Below, one piece after another: positions 33,875 to 42,727 of a stretch of DNA of 64,000 bases. This DNA is from Allobosea sp. LC85 (GTDB taxonomy: Bacteria; Pseudomonadota; Alphaproteobacteria; Rhizobiales; Beijerinckiaceae). The notes beneath the pieces were generated by a model. The model was not told the DNA's origin. It worked only from the letters and a program-made list of their open reading frames with translations, and did not search any database. Positions within the stretch are counted from its first letter, which is position 1; every line of letters starts with the position of its first letter. The position numbers were made by a program, and so were the translations under genes. The stretch is taken from contig NZ_JPKG01000056.1 of the NCBI RefSeq assembly GCF_000735605.1, positions 37,151 to 101,150 on the forward strand. Reading direction: 5' to 3'.

Positions 33875-35449
33875 TCAGCCGCGTTTGAGGTTCCAGAACA
33901 CCGGTGTGCCCTTCATCATCCCCGATAGATCGCTGCGGAAGAGCGTCGGCTGCTTGTACTGGCCGATCGGATAGTAGGGAACCTCTTGCAAGGCGACCTT
34001 TTGAATCTCGTCGCAGATGCGCTTCTGCACGGCGGTATCGCTGGTCGCCAGCCATTGCCCGCGCAACGCCTCGATCTTCTCGCTCTTGACCCAGCCCGGA
34101 AAGGCACCGTCTCCACGCAAGGTCGAGTGGACGAGCGGATTGAGCCAGTCGATGCCCTGCCAATTGCCGACGAAGACGTTCCAGCCTCCCTGGCCGGAGG
34201 GGCCCTTGTTGACGCGGCGCTTGAGCACCGACCCGAAATCGAGCGCTGTATATTCAACGTTCATGCCCGCCTTCTGCATGACGTCGGCTGCGATATCCCC
34301 CAGCGGCTTCTGGGCGAGCGAGTCGGCGGGCACCAGCAGCACGACCTTTTCGCCGTTGTAGCCGGCCGCCTTCAACTCGCGCCTGACCTTGTCGTAGTCG
34401 CGCTTGCCCCGGAAGACATCGAGGCCTGCGTCGCTCGCCATGGGCGTATCGGGTGTGAAATAGCCCAGCGGCATGTGCCGGAAGGCCGGATCGTCGCCGG
34501 CGACCGCCATCATGAAGGCGTCCTGGTCGATGGCGCCGAGCAGGGCACGCCGAATCGCCGGATTGTCGAACGGTGGTTGCAGATGGTTCACGCGCATCTG
34601 GCAGGTGAAGCCGAGCGGATCGAGCACCGCCGTGCGTGCGGCCCTGTTGGCGGCGATGACCGGCATCAGGTCATGCGGCATCGCCTCCTGCCAGTCCTGC
34701 TCGCCGGCCTGGACGGCTGCGGTTCCAGTCGCTGCGTCCGGCATCGTAGTCCACTCGACGCGGTCGAAGTGGATGATCTTCGGGCCCGAGGTCCAGTCCG
34801 GCGTTCCCTCGCGCGGCTTGTAGCGCGCGAAGCGCTCATAGACGTTGCGGGCACCGGGCACGCGCTCGTCGGCCTTGTAGCGGAAGGGACCGGAGCCGAC
34901 GACCTCGGGAATGACCTTGAATGGGTCGGTGGCGGCCAGCCGCTCGGGCATCATGAAGCAGACCGGTGCCGAGACCTTGCCGAGCGCATAGGGCAGATAG
35001 GGGAACGGCACCTTGAGGCGAAAGCGTATGGTGCGGTCGTCGGGAGCCGACAATTCCTCGGTCGCCTGCATCAGCGCGTCTCCGGCGGCGTCGCGCATGG
35101 CCCAGCGCCGGATGCTGGCGACGCAGTCGCGGGCCGTCACTTTCTCGCCGTCGTGCCAGAGCAGGCCGTCGCGCAACGTCAGATTCCAGAGCTTGCCGTC
35201 GTTCTCGACCGTGTGGCCTTCGACCATCTGCGGAGACAGTTCGAGCTTGGTGTTCATGCCGTAGAGCGTGTCGAAAACCATGAAGCCATGGGTCCGCGAG
35301 ACCTGCGCCGTCGCATAGATCGGATCCGGGAAAGCGAGATCGATGACCGGCACGAAACGCAGGGTCGAAGCGGGTGCTGCACGAACCAGAGCCGGCGCGG
35401 CGAGCGAGGCGGCGGCGGCGCCGGCGACGAAATGGCGGCGGTTGAGCAT
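33875..35449 (-). CDS. ABC transporter substrate-binding protein, family 5 (peptide/opine type), orphan
   Basis: Encodes 524 aa; start at 35449 gives a Tat-type signal (MLNRRHFVAGAAAASLAAPA, cleavage after VRA). Landmarks shared with the orphan receptors at 4192-5772 and 59246-60826 include FMVFDTLYGMN near residue 60, VVGSGPFRYKADERVPGA around residue 185, and FFTPDTPM-like GYFTPDTPMASD around residue 325. No permease or ATPase genes are next to it. It stands 134 bases upstream of the M20 gene in the same direction and downstream of a LysR gene, so it most probably delivers the substrate of the hydantoin-type enzymes. That link is inference from gene order. Confidence 0.92.
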   Translation of the reverse strand: MLNRRHFVAGAAAASLAAPALVRAAPASTLRFVPVIDLAFPDPIYATAQVSRTHGFMVFDTLYGMNTKLELSPQMVEGHTVENDGKLWNLTLRDGLLWHDGEKVTARDCVASIRRWAMRDAAGDALMQATEELSAPDDRTIRFRLKVPFPYLPYALGKVSAPVCFMMPERLAATDPFKVIPEVVGSGPFRYKADERVPGARNVYERFARYKPREGTPDWTSGPKIIHFDRVEWTTMPDAATGTAAVQAGEQDWQEAMPHDLMPVIAANRAARTAVLDPLGFTCQMRVNHLQPPFDNPAIRRALLGAIDQDAFMMAVAGDDPAFRHMPLGYFTPDTPMASDAGLDVFRGKRDYDKVRRELKAAGYNGEKVVLLVPADSLAQKPLGDIAADVMQKAGMNVEYTALDFGSVLKRRVNKGPSGQGGWNVFVGNWQGIDWLNPLVHSTLRGDGAFPGWVKSEKIEALRGQWLATSDTAVQKRICDEIQKVALQEVPYYPIGQYKQPTLFRSDLSGMMKGTPVFWNLKRG

Positions 35450-35552
35450 ACGGCTTCCCTGGGCAATTCGTGACGCAGCCGAGGACCGGTGCGTGCGGTC
35501 CCGACCTTGGGGCGATGCGCCCGCTGAGACAATCGCCGCTGCTATGACGATT

Positions 35553-36497
35553 TCAGGGGTGACATTTGCTGGTTGAATACCGTGCGGAGAGCTCGGGCGC
35601 AGCAAGCTTGGTGGCCGTCTCGGCAGCCACCAGCCTGACTTCCCGCAAGAACGCCTCTGCAGCCCGCGAGATCGGGCGCTTGCGGGATCGGACGGCTGAC
35701 GCCCGAACCTCCGAAGCGGGGGAGAAGGGCCGGATGGCGAGGTCGTAGTGTCCGCTGAAGACCGGTGACAGTGGATCGACCACCGCGACGCCGACACCGC
35801 TTTCCACGAGAACGCAGGCCGTGTTGCAATAGCGGACCTCGACGGAAAACCTGAACGGCGCGCCGGCCTGGGCAAAAGCGTTGCGAACGATCGTGCCCAT
35901 GCGCGTGCCCTGTTCGAGCGCGATATAGGGCACGTCGCGCAGATCCTCCGGAGTGATCGTCGGCTTGGCGGCGAGCGGATGGTCCGGGCGCATGACGCAG
36001 ACCATGTCTCCGGTGAAGAAGGTCTCGCAGGCCAGCCCGCGGTCGTCGTCCAGGCCCATGACGAAGCCGAGCTCCGCCGTGCCGTTCTCGACGCTCTCGA
36101 TGACATGCTCGAAGCGCCGGACATCGAAGGAGACCCGCACCTTCGGGCGCTTTGCCAGATAGTTGCGAAGGGCGGAAGGCAGGACTCCGTAGCCCAGCGG
36201 CGGTGTGGCGATGATGCGGATATGGCCGGCGCGGTTCTCCTTGATGTCCTGCACCTTGCCCTCGAAAGCGGCATGCAGGGCAAATATCGGCTCGGAATCC
36301 TTGTAGAGCGAACGGGCCTCGGCCGTCGGGAACAGGCGGTTGTTGACGCGTTCGAACAGGGGAAAACCGATCTGGCTTTCGAGATGCTTGATCGCGTTAC
36401 TGACCGCGGGCTGCGACAGCCCCAGCTCCTGGGCGGCGCGAACCGTGGTCTCGCAGCGGACCACGGCGCGCAAAAGCTCGATCTGACGGAGGTTCAT
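35553..36497 (-). CDS. LysR family transcriptional regulator
   Basis: Encodes 314 aa. The N-terminal helix-turn-helix is MNLRQIELLRAVVRCETTVR, then AAQELGLSQPAVSNAIKHLE and a wing ending FERVNNRLFPTAEA. The effector domain includes GHIRIIATPPLGYGVLPSAL around residue 92. It is oriented like the genes below it, with 103 bases to the orphan binding protein, so it may lead that transcription unit or act from a site above 36497. It probably senses an intermediate of the hydantoin or amide pathway. The last 25 residues are low in conservation. Confidence 0.93.
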   Translation of the reverse strand: MNLRQIELLRAVVRCETTVRAAQELGLSQPAVSNAIKHLESQIGFPLFERVNNRLFPTAEARSLYKDSEPIFALHAAFEGKVQDIKENRAGHIRIIATPPLGYGVLPSALRNYLAKRPKVRVSFDVRRFEHVIESVENGTAELGFVMGLDDDRGLACETFFTGDMVCVMRPDHPLAAKPTITPEDLRDVPYIALEQGTRMGTIVRNAFAQAGAPFRFSVEVRYCNTACVLVESGVGVAVVDPLSPVFSGHYDLAIRPFSPASEVRASAVRSRKRPISRAAEAFLREVRLVAAETATKLAAPELSARYSTSKCHP

Positions 36498-36571
36498 ATG
36501 CGCTTTCCGAATAATATGGCCACATCCTATTCGCCCAGGAAATCATAAGCCACCCCTGGCTGCATCCGACC

Positions 36572-38002
36572 TCAGGCCCAGCGCAGGCTCGGCGGCGAGA
36601 GTTCGTCGACTGAACGCCCGGCCCAATCCAGTGAGGAGGCCGTGGAGAGCGCGCGCCGCTGCGCCGCTTCGAGGCCGTCCGACGCCGCCTGATAGTCCAT
36701 CGTCAGGACCTTGCCATCGGCGACCACCTGCTTGCCCTGGACGAAGACATGGGCGACAGCCCGGTCGGCTGCGGCGTTGACCAAACTCTTCAGCGGGTCG
36801 CGCGTCGGGCGCATCATCGGATGGGTCAGGTCGACCATGACCAAATCAGCCTGAGCGCCCCTGGCGAGCCGGCCGATGTCGTTGCGCCCGAGCAGCTTCG
36901 CGCCACCGAGCGTCGCGGCCCGGAAGACCTGCCCCATGGTCACCACCGCATGGCTCTCGCCGGTGATGCGGGCATAGACGCCGGCATGGCGCAATTCCTC
37001 CAGCATGTTGTGCGGGAAGGTGTCGGTGCCGATGCCGATATTGACGCCCGCCTTCAGATAGCGGCCGAGGTCACGTAGCGTGAAGCCCCGCCGGCCGAAG
37101 ACGGTCGGACAATGCGCAACCGAGGTGCCGGTCTCGGCGAGGCGTGCGAGATCGGTCCTGGTCGGCCAGCGCACCCAGGGGTGGTCGTCGAGGAAGATGG
37201 CGTGGGCGATCGAGGCGTTCGGGGCGAGGAAGCCGACGCTGTCCAGCCACTGGATCGGCGAGAGCCCGCTGCGGCGGATCATCTCGTGGAACTCGCTGAT
37301 CGACTGGCCCGCATGGGTCTGGATCGGAATCTTCCGCTCGGCCGCAGCGGCGATCGAGGCGCGGAAGAGCTCCTCCGTGCAGGTGTCGATCTGGGCGGGG
37401 CATGCGAGGCCGGAGAGCCGACCGGACTCATGGGCCTGCGCAGCGTCGATGATTCTGAACGCCTCCTCCATCGCCTTGCGGCCAGCGGCATGGTCGAGCT
37501 CGTACTCGACGGTATATCCGTTGCGGGTGAACCAGCGGCCGTTGCGGTACATCGGCGCCATGACCATGCGCAGGCCGCTCGTCGCCGCCCGATCGAGCCA
37601 GCCCTCGCTCGGGAAGGAGAGGTCGACCAGCGTGGTGACGCCGGACATCAGCAACTCCGACCAGGCAACATGGTTCAGATGCGGAATGCCCTCCGCATCG
37701 GCGCGAAACAGCCAGAGGAATTCGTAGAGCGAGGAGTTGTAGAGTTTTGGCGTGCCGACCTCGTCGGTCATGCCCTTGTTGCCGGGCTCGCTCGACGGGT
37801 GGGAGTGGATGTCGACGAGGCCCGGCATGACCATGAAGCCCTTGCCGTCGATCTCACGCGCGATCTCGCCCGCGAAGCCCTCGCCGAGTTGCAGGATGCC
37901 GCTCGCATCGAAGACGACATCGAGATTGCGGCGGTAGACATGGTCGTCGGACGCCGGGTCATAGGCGATGACGATGTCGGCATTGCGGATGCGGGTGGTC
38001 AT
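36572..38002 (-). CDS. amidohydrolase family protein (AtzA/TrzN/SAH-deaminase-like)
   Basis: Encodes 476 aa from the ATG at 38002; the longer frame above it passes through a repeat and is rejected. Metal-site motifs are PGLVDIHSHPSSEP around residue 65, IQTHAGQSISEFHEM around residue 230, IAHAIFLDDHPWV around residue 265, and GIGTDTFPHNMLEEL around residue 325, the arrangement of the cytosine-deaminase/chlorohydrolase branch. The C-terminal ADLVMVDLTHPMMRPTRDPL is also typical. These enzymes deaminate or dechlorinate heterocycles or open cyclic ureas. It lies between a LysR gene and a deacetylase-fold gene, all minus strand. The heterocyclic substrate is unknown. Confidence 0.9.
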   Translation of the reverse strand: MTTRIRNADIVIAYDPASDDHVYRRNLDVVFDASGILQLGEGFAGEIAREIDGKGFMVMPGLVDIHSHPSSEPGNKGMTDEVGTPKLYNSSLYEFLWLFRADAEGIPHLNHVAWSELLMSGVTTLVDLSFPSEGWLDRAATSGLRMVMAPMYRNGRWFTRNGYTVEYELDHAAGRKAMEEAFRIIDAAQAHESGRLSGLACPAQIDTCTEELFRASIAAAAERKIPIQTHAGQSISEFHEMIRRSGLSPIQWLDSVGFLAPNASIAHAIFLDDHPWVRWPTRTDLARLAETGTSVAHCPTVFGRRGFTLRDLGRYLKAGVNIGIGTDTFPHNMLEELRHAGVYARITGESHAVVTMGQVFRAATLGGAKLLGRNDIGRLARGAQADLVMVDLTHPMMRPTRDPLKSLVNAAADRAVAHVFVQGKQVVADGKVLTMDYQAASDGLEAAQRRALSTASSLDWAGRSVDELSPPSLRWA

Positions 38003-38039
38003 GGTTCGCTTCACCTCGGCGTTCCCGGGGGTATTTGAG

Positions 38040-38141
38040 CCCTCATTCCGAGGAGGCCCGGAAGGCCGTCTCGACGGATGCTCCAGACGGCTCTGGATCA
38101 TCCTTCGAGACGCCGCGCGCCGCGGTTCCTCAGGATGAGGG
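38040..38141. repeat. large imperfect stem-loop repeat between amidohydrolase and deacetylase genes
   Basis: CCCTCATTCCGAGGA (from 38040) and TCCTCAGGATGAGGG (to 38141) pair, and the inner GTCTCGACGGATG pairs with CATCCTTCGAGAC, giving arms of about 41 bases with mismatches around an 18-base loop. The CCTCAGGATGAGGG type is a well-spread intergenic repeat in Rhizobiales. It could end transcripts or protect mRNA ends. Confidence 0.75.
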
Positions 38142-38165
38142 CTTGAGAGTGGGAGGATGCGCCCT

Positions 38166-39041
38166 TCAGGCGCCCGCCGCCTTCTCCTGCGCGCGGAAAT
38201 GCTCGGCGATCTCCTTGCCGGTGGCGATCCAGACGTCACCGTAGCCGCGAGCGCGCGCCAGGAAATCGCGCATGATGCCGATCCGCATCGGCCGCCCCGA
38301 GACCTGCGGATGCATCACCATGGAGACGAGCCCGCCCCATTCGCGCGTCTGGTCGAGCTCGTCGTTCCAGATCGAGAGCACATGCTCCTTCGGGAACATC
38401 GGGCGCGGCGAGAAGCGCTGCGACAGGCCGTAGAGCCAATCGTCGAACGACATGTTGACCGGCAGCTCGACGGGCCCCTTCGAGCCGTCGCGGAGCTTGT
38501 GACGGTAGGGGCGGATATCGTCGCGAAAGGAAGAGGAATAGACGATGCCCTTGTCGCTGAGATAGCCGAGCAGCTCGTCGTAATTCTCACCCGACGGGGC
38601 CCGGTAACCGACCGGCGTCACGCCGAGCACGCGCTTGAAGATCTCCAGCGTCTTGTCGATCTCCTCCTTGTCGGCGGCGAAGTCGCCGGGCTCCGGCCGC
38701 TTGTGGGAGTAGCCGTGATGGCCGACCTCGTGCCCGTCCCTGACGATGGCCTCGCACATCTTCGGGTGCACCTCGACGACCCAGCCGGGGATAAAGAAGG
38801 TCGCCTTGATCTCCACCGAGCGGAGGTAGTCCAGGATCTTGGGGACGCCGACCCGCTCCTCGTAGCCGCCGAAGGAGAGCGTCACGAGCCGATCGGTGTT
38901 CTTGGCGTCGTATTGCAACCAGGCCGTCTCGGCATCGACGTCGAAGGCCGGGAACACCGCGCACCGGTACCCGGCCGGCCAGGGATAGTCCGGGGCGGGA
39001 TCGGCGGGATTGGCGGCGCGCTGGGGGAAATCTGTGAGCAT
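38166..39041 (-). CDS. polysaccharide-deacetylase-fold hydrolase (PuuE allantoinase / PgdA-like, possible imidase)
   Basis: Encodes 291 aa of a NodB-fold metal hydrolase. Motif 1 is FPAFDVDAETAW near residue 32 (catalytic Asp pair), motif 2 is GHEVGHHGYSHKRPEPGDF around residue 103 (His ligands), motif 3 is VGYRAPSGENYDELL around residue 143, and a late MHPQVSGRPMRI holds the last His. This short, signal-less architecture matches the PuuE and HpPgdA group, which act on small cyclic imides or allantoin in the cytoplasm rather than on cell-wall polymers. The gene lies between an amidohydrolase and a polar amino acid importer, which supports a role in opening a cyclic amide or imide. Chitooligosaccharide-type deacetylation cannot be excluded. 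Confidence 0.88.
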   Translation of the reverse strand: MLTDFPQRAANPADPAPDYPWPAGYRCAVFPAFDVDAETAWLQYDAKNTDRLVTLSFGGYEERVGVPKILDYLRSVEIKATFFIPGWVVEVHPKMCEAIVRDGHEVGHHGYSHKRPEPGDFAADKEEIDKTLEIFKRVLGVTPVGYRAPSGENYDELLGYLSDKGIVYSSSFRDDIRPYRHKLRDGSKGPVELPVNMSFDDWLYGLSQRFSPRPMFPKEHVLSIWNDELDQTREWGGLVSMVMHPQVSGRPMRIGIMRDFLARARGYGDVWIATGKEIAEHFRAQEKAAGA

Positions 39042-39114
39042 GGCAGGCGTCTTTCGCGAATGGGCGCCGCCCGCTTGACGGCGGGAGCGTGACGGGAGCG
39101 GTTCGTGTTTGGAT

Positions 39115-39957
39115 TCAGTTCTTGGTTTCGCCGTTGATCATCAGCGTGTCGACCTTGGCGTCGGCCAGCTCCCACTTCTGCAGCACGGCGGCATAGCTGC
39201 CATCGGCCAGCATCGCGGTGAAGGCCCTGGCGACCGCGTCGCGCAGTTCGGTATCCTTCTTGGCGAAGGCGAGGCCCTGATAGACGGTGGTGAAGGGCGT
39301 CCCCAGGACCGCGTAGCTGCCGGGCTCCTGATTCATCAGATAGGGCAAGGTCTCGCTGCCCTGCACGGCGGCATCGAGGCGCTTCTGCCTGAGTTGCGTG
39401 CGCGCATCGGCCGAGCCCTCCGTGCCGACGATCTGCAGCGCCGGCTTGCCCTTGGCCTCGCAGTTTTCCTTGCTCCAGCCTTCCATCTCCTTGGGAAAGG
39501 AGGTGCGGCGGCTGGCGCCGACCTTCTTGCCGCAGAGGGCGGCAAGGTCCTTGAACTCATCCTTGCGGTCGCCATTGGTGTAGAACTGCGCGCCGGAGGC
39601 GAGATAGTCGACGAAATCCAGGCTCTCGCGCCGCCCCGGCAGATCGCTCATGCCCGAGAGGATCATGTCGGCGCGGCCGGTGGTCAGTGCCGAAATCATC
39701 TGCTCGAAGCTGATCTCCTCCCATTTGACCGTGACGCCGAGCTGCTTGCCGAGCGCTTCGCCGAGGTCGATGTCGAGGCCTGTCAGCTTGGAGGTCTTCG
39801 GGTCCTTGAACTCGAGCGGCGGATAGTTCGGCACGTTGGCGACGACGAGCGTCTTCTTCTCCAGGATGCGCGCCGGCAGGCTCTGGGCCTCGGCGAAGCC
39901 CGCCGCGGCACAGAGCGCGAGGGCCGAGAGGCCGAGCAGGATGGATGTCTTCGACAT
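39115..39957 (-). CDS. polar amino acid ABC transporter substrate-binding protein (family 3), receptor 1
   Basis: Encodes 280 aa from the ATG at 39957 (GGGGAAAA ribosome-binding site), with a Sec signal peptide (MSKTSILLGLSALALCAAAG, cleavage after AEA). Family-3 landmarks are NYPPLEFKDPKTSKLTGLDI around residue 45, VKWEEISFEQMISALTTGR around residue 75, DMILSGMSDLPGRRESLDFV, then the C-terminal ALQIVGTEGSADARTQLRQK. It lies 17 bases downstream of the ATPase gene. A second receptor of the same family, with closely similar motifs, is at 42728-43606, so one importer has two receptors. The ligand is unknown; family 3 proteins bind amino acids and related small zwitterions. Confidence 0.93.
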   Translation of the reverse strand: MSKTSILLGLSALALCAAAGFAEAQSLPARILEKKTLVVANVPNYPPLEFKDPKTSKLTGLDIDLGEALGKQLGVTVKWEEISFEQMISALTTGRADMILSGMSDLPGRRESLDFVDYLASGAQFYTNGDRKDEFKDLAALCGKKVGASRRTSFPKEMEGWSKENCEAKGKPALQIVGTEGSADARTQLRQKRLDAAVQGSETLPYLMNQEPGSYAVLGTPFTTVYQGLAFAKKDTELRDAVARAFTAMLADGSYAAVLQKWELADAKVDTLMINGETKN

Positions 39958-39974
39958 GGTTTTCCCCTTGTTCG

Positions 39975-40793
39975 TCAATGGCGGACGGCGTTGATGAAGG
40001 CACGGGTGCGGGCCTCCTTCGGGTCGACCAGCACGGCGCGCGGATCACCGAGCTCGACGATCTGGCCCTGGTCCATGAAGGCGACGCGGTGGCCGACATC
40101 GCGTGCGAAGCCGAGTTCGTGCGTGACGCAGATCATGGTCATCCCGGTCTCCGCGAGGTCGCGCATGACGCGCAGCACCTCGGAGACCAGCTCCGGGTCC
40201 AGTGCCGAGGTCGGCTCGTCGAAGAGCAGGAGCTCCGGGCGCATGGCGAGCGCGCGCGCGATGGCGACGCGCTGCTGCTGGCCGCCGGAGAGCTGGGAGG
40301 GATAGGCGTCGCGCTTCTCGGCGAGCCCGACCCGTTCGAGGAGGGCGAGCGCGCGGGCCCTCGCTTCGGTGGCCGGCTCGCCCAGCACCTGCACCGGCCC
40401 CTCGATGATGTTCTGCAGGGCCGTCAGATGCGGGAACAGGTTGAAGCGCTGGAACACCATGCCGATCGAGCGGCGCTGGCGGGCGATCGCTGCGTCGTCG
40501 AGCTCGTAGAGCTTGTTGCCCTCGCGGTGGTAGCCGACGCGCTCGCCCGAGACCCAGAGCGCACCGCCATCGATGCGCTCGAGCTGGTTGATGCAGCGCA
40601 GGAAGGTGCTCTTGCCCGAGCCGGAGGGGCCGATGATGCACAGCACCTCGCCTTTCGAGATCGCGAGGTCGATGCCCTTCAGCACCTTGAGCTGCCCGAA
40701 ATGCTTCTCGACCTTCTGGGCGAGGACAAGGGGGGCGCCGGCGGCGAGATGGTCGGGATCGGTCGTCCGGACCTTGGGGAGGGTGTCGTTCAT
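39975..40793 (-). CDS. polar amino acid ABC transporter ATP-binding protein (GlnQ/HisP type)
   Basis: Encodes 272 aa. Walker A is IGPSGSGKSTFLRCINQLE, the Q-loop is VFQRFNLFPHLTAL, the signature is LSGGQQQRVAIARA, Walker B ends LLFDEPTSALDPEL, and the switch is CVTHELGFARDVGHRV. The family-specific region with ALWVSGERVGYHREGNKLYE is slightly extended. It starts 12 bases after the permease stop. It powers the single permease at 40806-41639, which would work as a homodimer. Confidence 0.94.
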   Translation of the reverse strand: MNDTLPKVRTTDPDHLAAGAPLVLAQKVEKHFGQLKVLKGIDLAISKGEVLCIIGPSGSGKSTFLRCINQLERIDGGALWVSGERVGYHREGNKLYELDDAAIARQRRSIGMVFQRFNLFPHLTALQNIIEGPVQVLGEPATEARARALALLERVGLAEKRDAYPSQLSGGQQQRVAIARALAMRPELLLFDEPTSALDPELVSEVLRVMRDLAETGMTMICVTHELGFARDVGHRVAFMDQGQIVELGDPRAVLVDPKEARTRAFINAVRH

Positions 40794-40805
40794 GGCCCCC
40801 TCTCC

Positions 40806-41639
40806 TCAGCGTCGTGCCGGCGCGGCGACGCCGCGGGCGTAATAGGCTTCGATCCGCCCCTGGATCAGGCTGAGGATGGTGACGACGACCAGGTACCAGA
40901 TCGCGGCAACGATCAGCAGCTCGATGACGCGCGAATTGGCGTAGTAGATGTTCTGCGCGCTGTGCAGGATCTCGGCGAACTGGATGACGCTCGCGAGCGA
41001 GGTGAGCTTCACCATGCCGATGAACTCGTTGCCGATAGGCGGCACGATCACGCGCATCGCCTGGGGCATGATGATCCGCCGCAGGAGCTTCAGACGCGTC
41101 ATGCCGAGCGTCTGCGCTGCCTCGTACTGGCCGTTGTCGACCGAGAGCAGGCCGGCGCGCACCACCTCGGCCGTGAAGGCACCCTGCTGGATGCCGAGGG
41201 CGAGCAACGCCGCGACGAAGGGCGTCATCACGTCGACGGTCTTGAACGAGAACAGCCCCGGAATGCCGATGGTCGGGAAGACCAGCGCGAGGTTGAACCA
41301 GAGCAGCAATTGCAAGAGCGCCGGCACGGCCCGGAAGAACCAGATGTAGCCAACAGCCGTCTTCGACAGCACGGGATTGGCCGAAAGCCGCATCACCGCG
41401 AAGACGACTCCGAGCGTGATGCCGAGCAGCATCGCCAGGATCGCCATCACGATCGTGTTGACGAGGCCGGTCATAATGGCCTCGACCGTCAGGAATTCGG
41501 CGACGTAGTTCCATTCGATCTGCCCGACCGCGAAGGCGCGAACGATCGCGGCCAGTGCGAGGCAGACGATGGCGGCGCCGATCAGCCTGCCGAAATGTCG
41601 CCGGGGAACGATGATGAGGTGGTCGGATTCTGCGATCAT
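40806..41639 (-). CDS. polar amino acid ABC transporter permease (HisM/GlnP type)
   Basis: Encodes 277 aa with about five membrane helices; the first (LIGAAIVCLALAAIVRAFAV) is an N-terminal extension before the conserved core. The core has MTGLVNTIVMAILAMLLGIT, WFFRAVPALLQLLLWF, and the coupling-loop region QYEAAQTLGMTRLKLLRRI then IMPQAMRVIVPPIGNEFIGM, which is diagnostic of the His/Glu/Gln permease family. Only one permease gene is present, so a homodimer is expected. It lies between the quinone oxidoreductase gene and the ATPase gene. Confidence 0.94.
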   Translation of the reverse strand: MIAESDHLIIVPRRHFGRLIGAAIVCLALAAIVRAFAVGQIEWNYVAEFLTVEAIMTGLVNTIVMAILAMLLGITLGVVFAVMRLSANPVLSKTAVGYIWFFRAVPALLQLLLWFNLALVFPTIGIPGLFSFKTVDVMTPFVAALLALGIQQGAFTAEVVRAGLLSVDNGQYEAAQTLGMTRLKLLRRIIMPQAMRVIVPPIGNEFIGMVKLTSLASVIQFAEILHSAQNIYYANSRVIELLIVAAIWYLVVVTILSLIQGRIEAYYARGVAAPARR

Positions 41640-41711
41640 CTTGTCTCGATGGCTTCGGGGCGTAGAAGGAACGCGCAGGGATTGACGAAGAATTGGCGCA
41701 GGCTCGCCGGT

Positions 41712-42704
41712 TCAGCCGGGCGCTTCCGGGCAGGTCAGCAGGATCTTCCCGACATGGCTGCCGCTCTCCATGTATCGGTGCGCGGCTTCGGCCTCGGCGA
41801 GCGGAAAGCTGCGGTCAATCACGGGCGCGATGGCGCGGCTGGCGAGATGGGGCCACAGGTCGCGCAGAACGCCGGCCAGGATACGCGCCTTCGCCTGAGG
41901 AGGCCTGTCACGGAGCGACGTCGTGAACAGCGAGGCGCGCTTGCGCATCATGGTGCCAAGCGCGATCGTCGCCTCGCGCCCGCCTTGCAGGCCGATCATG
42001 ACGATGCGTCCGTCGGAAGCGAGCGCCGCGACATTACGGTCGAGATAGGCCGCGCCCATGTTGTCGAGGATGACATCGACGCCCCGGCCGCCGGTCTCTG
42101 CTTCGATGACGGCGGCGAAATCCTCCTCGGCATAGGAGATCGCGCGATCGGCGCCGAAATCCCGGCAGCGCTGCAGCTTGTCGGGGCTACCCGCCGTGGC
42201 GAAGACGCGGACGCCGATCGCCTTGGCCGCCTGGATGGCGAAGGAGCCGATGCCACCGGCACCGCCATGGACGAGCAGGCTCTCGCCCGGGTTCAGCGCG
42301 CCGAGATCGAAGACGTTCGACCAGACGGTGCAGGCTGCCTCGGGCAAGGCGGCCGCGGCGAGCAGATCGATGCCTTTCGGCACCGGCAGTACCTGCGCCG
42401 CCGGAGCCACGACGAACTCGGCATAGGCCCCTTCCGAAACCAGGGCACAGGCTTCGTCGCCGACGCACCAGCCGGTCACCCCTGCCCCGACCTCCGCGAC
42501 GGTGCCCGAGCATTCATAGCCGATGATCCTCGGCAGGTTCTGCTCGATGCCATAGGTCCCGCGACGCTGCAGCAGATCGGCATAGTTGAGCGCTGCTGCG
42601 CGAGCGCGCAGCACGATCTCGCCGGGCCGAGCGCGCGGGACCGGCATATCCCTCCAGGCGAACACCTCGGGCCCGCCGAAGCGAGGCAGAATGACGGCCT
42701 TCAT
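41712..42704 (-). CDS. NADPH:quinone oxidoreductase / zinc-less MDR superfamily
   Basis: Encodes 330 aa from the ATG at 42704. The N-terminal GroES-like domain has GEIVLRARAAALNYADLLQR near residue 30 and PRIIGYECSGTVAEVG near residue 58; the Rossmann domain shows GESLLVHGGAGGIGSFAIQA around residue 142 and GVDVILDNMGAAYLDRN. There is no structural-zinc Cys cluster, as in the QOR/PIG3 group, which reduce quinones or other electrophiles with NADPH. The gene is inserted between a receptor gene and the permease gene of an amino acid importer, all on the minus strand, so it is probably co-transcribed. Its role there is unknown. Confidence 0.9.
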   Translation of the reverse strand: MKAVILPRFGGPEVFAWRDMPVPRARPGEIVLRARAAALNYADLLQRRGTYGIEQNLPRIIGYECSGTVAEVGAGVTGWCVGDEACALVSEGAYAEFVVAPAAQVLPVPKGIDLLAAAALPEAACTVWSNVFDLGALNPGESLLVHGGAGGIGSFAIQAAKAIGVRVFATAGSPDKLQRCRDFGADRAISYAEEDFAAVIEAETGGRGVDVILDNMGAAYLDRNVAALASDGRIVMIGLQGGREATIALGTMMRKRASLFTTSLRDRPPQAKARILAGVLRDLWPHLASRAIAPVIDRSFPLAEAEAAHRYMESGSHVGKILLTCPEAPG

Positions 42705-42727
42705 GAGCCGATCCTCATGAGCAGGCA

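Noticed and set aside
38003..38239. 79-codon N-terminal extension of the amidohydrolase
   Set aside because: It translates a palindromic repeat (38040-38141); the start at 38002 gives the expected N-terminus.
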